A model generated the notes under the pieces. That model worked only from the letters and a program-made list of their open reading frames with translations, was not told the origin of the DNA and did not search any database. The position numbers and the translations under genes were made by a program. A stretch of 64,000 nt of DNA from Welwitschia mirabilis (lineage: Eukaryota > Gnetophyta > Gnetopsida > Welwitschiales), in contig JBOZIK010000001.1 in assembly GCA_051453625.1 (NCBI GenBank), forward strand, positions 84,982,730 through 85,046,729. Direction: 5' to 3'. The first letter of the stretch is position 1. The number at the start of each line of letters is the position of its first letter. Of the stretch, positions 56,823 through 64,000 are shown in pieces.

Positions 56823-57830
56823 TGTGTTTACCTACAAAAATTAACATTTCAATCAAATATGTTTGATCAATTTTGCATAAGTAAAGATATTTAAATAATT
56901 ATTTTATCATAGAAATATGTTTGATGTCCTTCTTATAATGATTTATAAAATTATACACTTTCCCATAGCATTTTTAAGATAATTGCTACTTTCTGAAGGA
57001 AATGCTGAAGTGTGAAGAAGATCCAATAGAAAATGTTAATGTTGTCATCTAAATTAGCAATGCTACTAGTCGTATAAGATAGAATGAATTCATTCTTTCA
57101 TTTTCACATCTTTATGGAAAAGATGTCAATTTCACTTATGGTCTCAGTTAAATGTTAAATTAGAATCAACATTATCCTCAATGACATGCGGCCGAAGTGT
57201 AGAATAACATGTCGTAGTGACATATGGTAGTAACAAGCACAATGACATGGAGGACACATGTCATAGAATCTAGTGATAACAACATCAACATTCAAAGGTC
57301 ATGTTATCACATCTTTTTAATAAGAAGAAAAGAAATTGTCCATTAAGGCTACATGCCAAAATTTATAACCTCCTCCTAATATAACTTCCTAGAAGTGTAA
57401 TCTCCCTAATGTAATCACCATCGACCATTATTATGAAAAGATTCCTAAGTATTTCCTCCTCTATAAAAGGGCCTTAAACCATCATTATAAAGAGATCTTT
57501 AGTTGGAAAAACATAGTAGGAATACTTGGGGCATCAAAAACTCATGGCTTTTTAAGCACTTCCTTTGGGAATGGACTTCATTCAAGGATAGTTTAAGGAG
57601 TCCATTTTAGCTTTATCTTTCTTTCTTGATGTAATATATTTCCTAAATTAATACAAGGAATAGTAGTTCATTCTTCGATTTCTAGTACACATTAACATAG
57701 TACTATTACTCCTTTGGTAAGACTCTTTTTTTAGTTTTAATGTTATAGTAGTTATTCATTCTTTACTTTTTAGTGCATGTTAACATGGTACTATTAATCC
57801 TTAGGTGAGACTACATCATCAAGAACTTTC
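56823..57830 (+). repeat. LTR-like block of a different subfamily
   Basis: Starts TGTGTTTACC right after a polypurine tract. The middle holds several GACATG/CATGTC motifs in both orientations (57183-57265), then a TATAAAAG box at 57462-57469 and a segment resembling R/U5. The end is unclear because of an imperfect tandem repeat (57661-57724 and 57746-57813). No second copy was found in the window, so it may be a solo LTR or a 3' LTR whose partner is lost. Confidence 0.55.
57462..57469 (+). promoter_or_regulatory. TATA box of LTR-like block
   Basis: TATAAAAG in the context CTCTATAAAAGGGCC, a near-consensus plant TATA element placed where an LTR promoter is expected. Transcription would begin about 30 bases downstream, near 57495-57500. 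Whether it is active is unknown. Confidence 0.55.
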
Positions 57831-59700
57831 AAACCATGTAAATTCTCTAATGTTAACTTTTGGTTATAGTCACTATTATGTGATAAATCTTAAGTACAAC
57901 TATCCTTTTCTATGTTTATAAAGAGCTATGAAGAACCAAATAACTATTAAATTCACCAATACTCATGTGATGAAAGATTATGTCACCACACCTAATCCAT
58001 CACAATCTAATGATTTGAAGCTTATGTTTTAAAGGTTATAGAAAATCATTGAAGTGAAGGGGGTTTATTGGATAAGATAAGCTAGACCTCTGGAACATGT
58101 TCATTTTCCTATGTCACCAATCAAAGTTCATAAAACTCTTAAAACTCAATTTTACCTTTTTTTTTTTTTAATTTCATTATAAGGTTCAAATAACTGTGTC
58201 GCTTTTGTTAAGTCTATCAGAAATCTTCCTACAGAAGAATGACACTATTTTTTCACTTAGTTTATTTAACATTCACATTTTACTATAATGAATAATAATA
58301 ATTCATCGTAAACAATAGAAATAAGAAAACCCTTAATTATAAATTGAGTATAGATAATGTTCATAATAATGAAGAAAATCCCAACTTCTTATAAAAAAGG
58401 GAAATAAAAATTACTAGAAACATCCTTAACTATTAAACTATTTTTTGTGACGTCTAATTCTAATTTATATATGCAACAACATTTTTATCATATAATTTGA
58501 AAGGAAGAAACATATGATAATGAAAGGATTAAATTTTGAATATTTGGTTGAAAGATTATTTCATATCTAAACATTGTAGTTCATAAGAAATATTTAAATT
58601 TTTATATCTTATTATTATAGAAGAGTTATTTGCATTTTTTTCCCAATGTTATTTTGGTATTCTTGGAATTTGTAACATGTATACTCCTAATGACTCTTCA
58701 AAAGGATTAGAGATTCTAGAAAATATTCTATTTGTTAAATATTCCTTATATTATTAGTAGTGTGTTTAATATGTTAGAAAAATAACTCTGATAATGTAGA
58801 TAATGGTAATTTTTAAATATATTATTAAAAAAATTTATTAATAAAATTTTAAAGAATTTTTTTTTCTAATTTTTGATCTCAAATGCTCATTCAAATTCTT
58901 TATGGTAATTAAGTAAGGATTGATTTACTCAATGTAGATAACCTATAGAATTATAGCATTTTTATCATAGATTATTTAGGTTTTATATTTTTAATTCATT
59001 ATTTTGGAATCTTAGTACAAAGGCAAAGGACTTTCAAATGCTATAATATTTTACCATTTTTCTATTAGTCTTTTCATTTATTTTAATACTTTTTCTAATT
59101 TTTAAAAATAAAAATTTTCATATGAACAAAAAACTTTATGTTATTCTACTAGTTAGTAATATTCCAAAATCATTGTAAAATGTAGAGCTAGGATCTACGT
59201 GCAAATCAAGTTAAGTTGAATAGTACCATAGAAACAATTACTACATTAGAAATTATGTTGTATTATTTTATAAATAATCCAACCAAAAAAAAAAAAATCT
59301 TAAATCAAAGTTAAAGTAGGAAAATTATGAAAATAAAGCAATAAATTATAGATCATAATACTATTGATATTTTTGCATAGGAAACCTTAGCTAGAACTAA
59401 TTCTTTTAATAAATTCTCAGATATTTTGAAGCTAACAGAACTCTTACCAAAAGTTAAATCTTTTATCATAAGATAAAAGATGAATCATGCAAGGAATTTT
59501 ATATTCATCAAATGTAATAATCATATGTCCAAATTGTAGATTTTAAAAATTGATAATCTTATTACTAAAGGACCTATAGCCATTAATAATTTTTTAGCTA
59601 ATCAATTTTCCTTTTTGTTTTTTTTTTTTAAAGGTTATTGTAAGGGACAAATTTAAGATGTTCATAGACATATTTCTAAGCTTATAAGAAGTGAACATCT
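57831..59700. other. Unassigned sequence before the LINE
   Basis: No domain recognised. A possible purine tract lies at about 58052-58067 (GAAGTGAAGGGGGTTT). If a LINE endonuclease domain once lay here it is no longer readable. Confidence 0.4.
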
Positions 59701-61130
59701 TACTAGTCTTAAAGAAAAAAATACCGTTAAATAAATAAAAGAAGCAACTTTATTATGATAAATGGACAAACCCTTGGTCTTAATGGTTTTTTCATAGATT
59801 TATGTAAAGATTTCTAAGATATCATCGACAAATATCTTTTTTATGATTTTTAGAAAACTATTCATTAATAGTCTTTAGGAGATAGAAGTGATAAAGCTAT
59901 TCTTTGGCTTCTTCCTAAAGAAGGTTATCTTTAGCTTATTAGTAATTAAAGGTTCATGAATCTCTTGAATAACACTTATAAAGTTCTAGCTAAATTTCTT
60001 ATGTGAAACTTCAAAAAATTATAGATAAGATTATTAAACCTAAATGCAATAGCTTTATTAAAGAAAGGTATATTCTTGATAATGTAATTATAGCTTGGGA
60101 AGATCTTTAATGCACTAGTGATACTAATTAAGCTATATCTTTTATTAAGATTAACTATGCCAAATTTTATGAGTGAATTGAATAGGATTTCATTATGTAT
60201 CTTGAAAAACTTGACTTCGATGGGGACTTTAATTATTTAATTTGTACATTACTTACTAATGCTAATGTTTAAATAACCACAAATCTTGATTTGAGTCACA
60301 TCTTTTTTCTCTCAAAATTAGTTCATTAGGTTTGTTCTTTATCTCTTTATTTCTTTATTATATATTAGTTTTTCGTTCACATGGATTTCATCAAGATCTT
60401 TAACATAATCTTATCATAGGAAGTTTAGTTTAGGAGGCCAACCTTTAATAGATTAATATGCACTTTACAAATGATTCACTTTTTTATGATTAATAATAGT
60501 ATTTGACATGTTAATATATTACTAGATTGTATTGAAGAATATGGGAAGCAATTTGAATCTCACATAAATTGATAAAAATTTTCTATTTACTTTAAGAATA
60601 TTGTCAAAGTTTAATATTTTTAAAAGAAATAGAAATAAATTGATAAAATAACAATTTTAAAGCTATTTCTTTTAACATTAATAAAGGAACATATGAAAGT
60701 ACACTCACTAAAGTAGAAAAAAGTTGAATAAGTGGAAAGAAGCTTATGTTTAGTAGAAAAGTTTTAATGGTAAAGTATATACCCTAGACTACACATGATT
60801 ACTTCTCTTCTTGCTATCCACCTAGTAAATCATTTAATGAAAAACTAGATGAACCTTATTTGCATGATCTAGTAATGCATCTAAAAAATGTTTTTTATGT
60901 TAGTTTGGAAATTTGCACCTTAATTAGCCCATATAGAGGTCTTAGTCTTATTAATTTTCATAAATAAGGAAAGCCTAAAAATTTAGCTATTTAGCATGGT
61001 AATGAATTCTCTATGTTTTCTTCTCCTAAGTCTATATATGTTTCAGAATCTTTTTCTTCGGAAACAAATTTGAATGGCTTGGGTTTTTATTAGTAACTAT
61101 TAGATACATATATACATTAATGTTTCATAA
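59701..61130 (+). pseudogene. Plant L1-type LINE reverse transcriptase relic
   Basis: Plus frames carry the non-LTR RT series: NGQTLGLNGFFIDLCKDF (NGKTPGxDG), WLLPKEGYL then LLNNTYKVLAKFL, KIIDKIIKPK, FIKERYILDNVIIAWEDL, IKINYAKFYE (for LDFxKAYD), YLEKLDFDGDF, and FFLSKLVH (for LSRSVRQG). Later, KVLMVKYIP near 60758 matches the region after the palm. Such proteins copy LINE RNA at nicked DNA. The catalytic FADD is badly degraded (near 60465-60485). No endonuclease domain, poly(A) tail or target duplication could be fixed. Confidence 0.75.
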
Positions 61131-62590
61131 TTAATGCTTTAGGAATTGAATCATTAATAACTTCCATTTAATGAAGGTATGTGGGCTACTCATTTGCCTA
61201 GATTATGTTTGCCCTGAAAAAGATTAGGAATTACTATGGTTTCTTATACTTTTGTACATCGAAGATAATTAACTTGGATACAAGCACTTAATCTTTATTT
61301 TCTTAAAAAAGCTTATTAAAAAATTGCGAAATATTATAAAGGAATTGAATGAATTTTTTAAAATTGAGAATAATGATAGGAAGTGAAATTAGATATACAT
61401 TAGAAAAATGAAAGACTTATTTTTCTTTTTAAGGTAAAGATCACTAATGATGATAAAAAGATTCGTGAGAAGCTAAATAGAACATGAAAAATTTAAGAAA
61501 TTTCTACTTTGTAAAATTATAAAATAAAAAATATTTGAAAATGTCCAACATTTCCTTTTTTTCTTGTATGTTTGATTCATTTTGGCTTGTAAATTGGTGT
61601 TAATTTACATAATTTAGGATTTACTTCTCTAAAATACTCCTACTTTGACACTAAGAACTCTTTTAAGCATGTTTCCTTCATTGTAGAGTTCTTATAATGC
61701 ATGAACTAAACTTCTATCATTTGTGGTGATTTCCATCCAATCATTATGCAAATTAATTTTGGAAACACTCTCAAGATTTCTAATTTATTTTCCTCATCTA
61801 GATCTATCTTCAACATTTAGTCCTACATCACATTTAGAAGCTTTATTATAGAGTTATTTTTTAGCATTTTGAGCATAACTTTTAGATTCTTGTGTTAAAT
61901 AAATTTAAGATCTTCTGGAATGTAAGTTTCTAACCCTAGGTTTTAGCTAAAAATATTCATACAAATATGGAGAAATTGATACAATTCTTCTAATAATAAC
62001 ATGAGATTTTTCTCTTTGTTTTTGTTTTTCATTTTTGTACATTGTTTTTTCTCAGAACCTTTTCTTATCTATTAGCGGATTCATTTGTATTCCACTTATC
62101 TATATTGATATATTTTACCTATGTCTTCTGTGGTCTGACATCTTCTCTTTGTAAGAATATAAGAGAAGGAACAATAGGTCATAAATAAAGTTAGCAATAT
62201 GATTTGAGATTGGGGTGATGGCAACTCAAAACTTTTAGTGATCATAAATTCCCTTAGGAATATAATTAACATGATTGCCTAAGTAGATGATTCAATTATT
62301 CTTAGGGCCTCATAGCATGTCAATCAAGCTATCTAAAGATTCAGATCCATAATTTCCTATATGGAAGATGAATGGCCTTCAGTTGGACTACCATTCCATT
62401 GGTTTAAAATGATTAGAAATTAGAGTTAAAACATGACAAAATAGGTAGGAAAGAAAAAAAAATGTCAAATCAAAAGATGAGAAGAATGTACATAATGCAA
62501 TTTAAAGATACAAAGCTAACATAAGATACTTATTAAATTTAGAGTAGAAGGTTAACAAAGGAAGTTGAGAAATGCAAAACATAAGAGCTT
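61131..62590. other. Unassigned AT-rich sequence
   Basis: The first few hundred bases may hold the decayed C-terminal part and 3' end of the LINE. No other gene, LTR or structural repeat is recognised. Confidence 0.4.
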
Positions 62591-62596
62591 TAGGTG

Positions 62597-62734
62597 TTAG
62601 ATAACCTCTCAAACAATCAATAACAAGACTTAAAAAGTTTTACTCGAGGTAAAATCCAAACCAACTTAGATAACCTATCAAATAGGCAATACCAAGACCT
62701 GAATATTTTTGCTCAAGGTAAATCTAAATCAACC
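62597..62734. repeat. Two-unit tandem repeat, 69-bp period
   Basis: TTAGATAACCTCTCAAA at 62597 and TTAGATAACCTATCAAA at 62666 start two units that agree along most of their length (CAATA.CAAGAC, GT.AA.TC.AA.CCAAC.T). Non-coding. Confidence 0.8.
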
Positions 62735-62756
62735 TTACATGGATCATAAAGAAAAT

Positions 62757-62832
62757 TCTTATTTTAAAAATAGTCATTTCCTAATCTTATTTCATTTCCT
62801 AATCTTATTTTAAAAATAGTTATTTCCTACTT
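62757..62832. repeat. Short tandem repeat, CTTATTTTAAAAATAGT type
   Basis: CTTATTTTAAAAATAGT and ATTTCCTAAT occur twice around a shortened middle unit. Recent-looking slippage product in AT-rich DNA. Confidence 0.75.
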
Positions 62833-63264
62833 TTCCCTTTTTTTTTAATTTTTTCTTGAAAATGTTAATTCATGAGAAATTCTATCACACTAATAAAGTG
62901 GCTAGTGTCATTTACCAAATGAAAACTCATAGACAGCTCTTCCAATATGAAAGCTAACTATTAAATGTATATCTTACTTGTAATTCATACCTAAAACACG
63001 TAAACATTAATTGTTTTCTTAAAGATATCTCACAATAGAGTAGTGCTCCTTTAACTTTATAATTGTGAATTTGATTTTTAAAAAACCTTTAAAAAATACT
63101 AATTATAATTACATGTTAAACAATGAATAAAACCACAACTTTAAGCTCACTCCCATGACCTTGACCTTTTGTCTTACATATGAGTCATTCCTTTAAGTGT
63201 TTCAAAGCACAAATTGAGCAAGTAAATAAAACAACTCCTCAGCCTATGTCCTCCTATTTTATTA
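62833..63264. other. AT-rich spacer upstream of the host gene
   Basis: No frame or repeat recognised. Base composition changes sharply near 63265, where the gene-associated, GC-richer segment begins. Confidence 0.5.
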
Positions 63265-63399
63265 GCTCGGCGATGATGTGAATGTTTGCTCTGCGGACGA
63301 TAGAAGCTACTTTGAGCGGTCAAAGCCTTCGAAGCTTTGCTTTCTGATTTGCTCTCGAAATCCTTTCGCTTGTTCTGGAAGCTTTAACTGCTGGCAGCG

Positions 63400-63430
63400 C
63401 CAATCACAGTGTGAGCTTTCCTTATTTATT
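63400..63430 (+). promoter_or_regulatory. CCAAT and TATA-like elements of the right-edge gene
   Basis: CCAAT at 63400-63404 and TTATTTATT at 63422-63430 lie 95 and 69 bases upstream of the start codon. They would place transcription start near 63455-63460 and leave a leader of about 40 bases. A TTGACT (W-box-like) element lies on the minus strand around 63452-63457. These short motifs are only suggestive. Confidence 0.4.
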
Positions 63431-63498
63431 GAAGGATTCTCCTTTTCACTCAGTCAACTTCAAAGCGCTCTTCACAAGTCACAGGCATCACAGGCGAA

Positions 63499-63819
63499 AT
63501 GGCGACCTGCATTCCGGAAACAAGGAGGAACACTTTCTGCAAATACGAAGTCGTTGTTCTGAACACTCCAAAGACTTCTTCCACGGCAAGATTGCCGCCA
63601 AGGAGAGGGGACATCAAACGCCGGATCTTCGCTGATATCTCAGAGGTCGCGAGTTCTTGCTTCAAGTCCTTGAAGGCTCGCGGAACTCTTCTGTTCACGG
63701 CGATTTTGAAGAAGTTGAAAGGCAAGGCTAAACGTCGCTCTAGGTGTTCTGGCGGGCCTAAAATGGCCCCTTCGGATGGCTCTGCTTCGCAGCTTTTTCG
63801 TCGCTTGGTTGAGCACTGA
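63499..63819 (+). CDS. Small basic plant protein, 106 aa, function unknown
   Basis: The only intact, gene-like frame in the window. The ATG (GAAATGGCG) has purine at -3 and G at +4, matching plant start contexts. The protein begins MATCIPETRRNTFCKYEVVVL. Residues 32-44 read LPPRRGDIKRRIF, a motif I associate with a group of short uncharacterised plant proteins having PPRRGxIKxxIF; this comes from memory and no family name is claimed. An Ala/Ser/Leu-rich, probably helical stretch follows (45-70), then a very basic run (71-82, KKLKGKAKRRSR) that could be a nuclear targeting or nucleic-acid contact signal. There is no signal peptide. The segment is much richer in GC than the surrounding transposon-derived DNA and shows no stops. 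A spliced larger gene is possible because the window ends 181 bases later. Overlapping frames on both strands are shadows. Confidence 0.7.
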   Translation: MATCIPETRRNTFCKYEVVVLNTPKTSSTARLPPRRGDIKRRIFADISEVASSCFKSLKARGTLLFTAILKKLKGKAKRRSRCSGGPKMAPSDGSASQLFRRLVEH

Positions 63820-64000
63820 TTCTTTTGTAAAATTTGATATTTAGCCCCTTTATTTCTTAGGGATTTGTAAATATCTGGATTAAACCCTCATTAAGGGTTG
63901 GTTTTACACGGACGCATCAAATTAAGGGAGTGGAAAAGGCTTTCATTTTGAAAGACAATCCGCTTTTCGATTTTTGTAAGTACGGATATTTCTTCGCCGT
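63820..64000 (+). other. Probable 3' UTR of the right-edge gene
   Basis: T-rich sequence follows the stop codon. AACCCTcattAAGGGTT (63886-63902) is a short perfect hairpin. No canonical AATAAA was found; TTTGTAAAT elements (63827 and 63866) could serve as plant near-upstream signals. The segment continues past the window edge. Confidence 0.45.

Noticed and set aside
57831-59700. LINE endonuclease domain upstream of the RT relic
   Set aside because: Searched by eye for the usual endonuclease motifs and found none that could be defended.
63278-63562. 94-codon plus frame overlapping the right-edge gene
   Set aside because: It overlaps the promoter and 5' part of the 106-codon gene in another frame; its composition (many Ser and Cys) looks like a shadow, and the 63499 start has the better context.
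63450-63725. 91-codon minus frame at the right edge
   Set aside because: Antisense to the 106-codon frame with no start context or motif support; typical shadow in GC-richer DNA.
1-64000. tRNA and rRNA genes
   Set aside because: No cloverleaf or internal promoter boxes were recognised; the only tRNA-related signals are retroelement primer sites. A covariance-model scan would be decisive.

Overview
The window looks like gene-poor nuclear DNA of a seed plant. It is strongly AT-rich and packed with old, nested LTR retrotransposons of classic plant types: Ty3/gypsy Athila-like elements primed by tRNA-Asp, Ty1/copia elements primed by initiator tRNA-Met including a Sirevirus-like one, and a plant L1-type LINE. 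Nearly every coding frame is broken. Many of the differences between copies are G/A and C/T transitions, as expected for long-methylated, decaying repeats. The species cannot be named from the sequence. Nothing bacterial, viral or organellar is clearly present.

Layout. 274-9152: an Athila-like element on the minus strand (called A1 here) with both 1.2-kb LTRs, tRNA-Asp primer site, PR, RT, RNase H and IN relics, but missing the front of gag. 9153-9650: a plus-strand copia scrap. 9651-13876: a minus-strand Sirevirus-like copia (C1) with LTRs, gag and repeated polypurine tracts but no pol. 13877-14628: a plus-strand Athila LTR running into an assembly gap. 14729-16752: gag and 5' LTR of a second Sirevirus-like copy (C2). 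17295-18514: RT-RNase H and the LTR start of another copia (C3), split by two plus-strand Athila-like elements, A3 (18515-27196) and A4 (27525-35990). Both keep gag and PR but have lost RT, RNase H and the IN core, the reverse of A1.

36-48.8 kb is poorly identifiable decayed repeat. It contains a foldback element, small tandem repeats, a copia integrase relic (38.9-40.2 kb), two assembly gaps and a striking array of about 22 units of a roughly 90-bp repeat (45.4-47.4 kb). 48.8-56.8 kb holds a fifth Athila-like element (A5), with gag, PR, RT, RNase H and IN in order but all broken. A differently built LTR-like block with a TATA box follows (56.8-57.8 kb), then a LINE RT relic (59.7-61.1 kb).

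The only convincing host gene is at the right edge. From about 63.27 kb base composition turns clearly GC-richer, and an intact 106-codon frame (63499-63819) with CCAAT- and TATA-like elements encodes a small basic protein of unknown function.

The strongest candidates for something undescribed are a family of short nested palindromes repeated through the LTRs and untranslated regions of the Athila-like elements, the 90-bp tandem array, a conserved non-coding block beside a switching microsatellite, and a foreign-looking segment replacing the polymerase region of A3.
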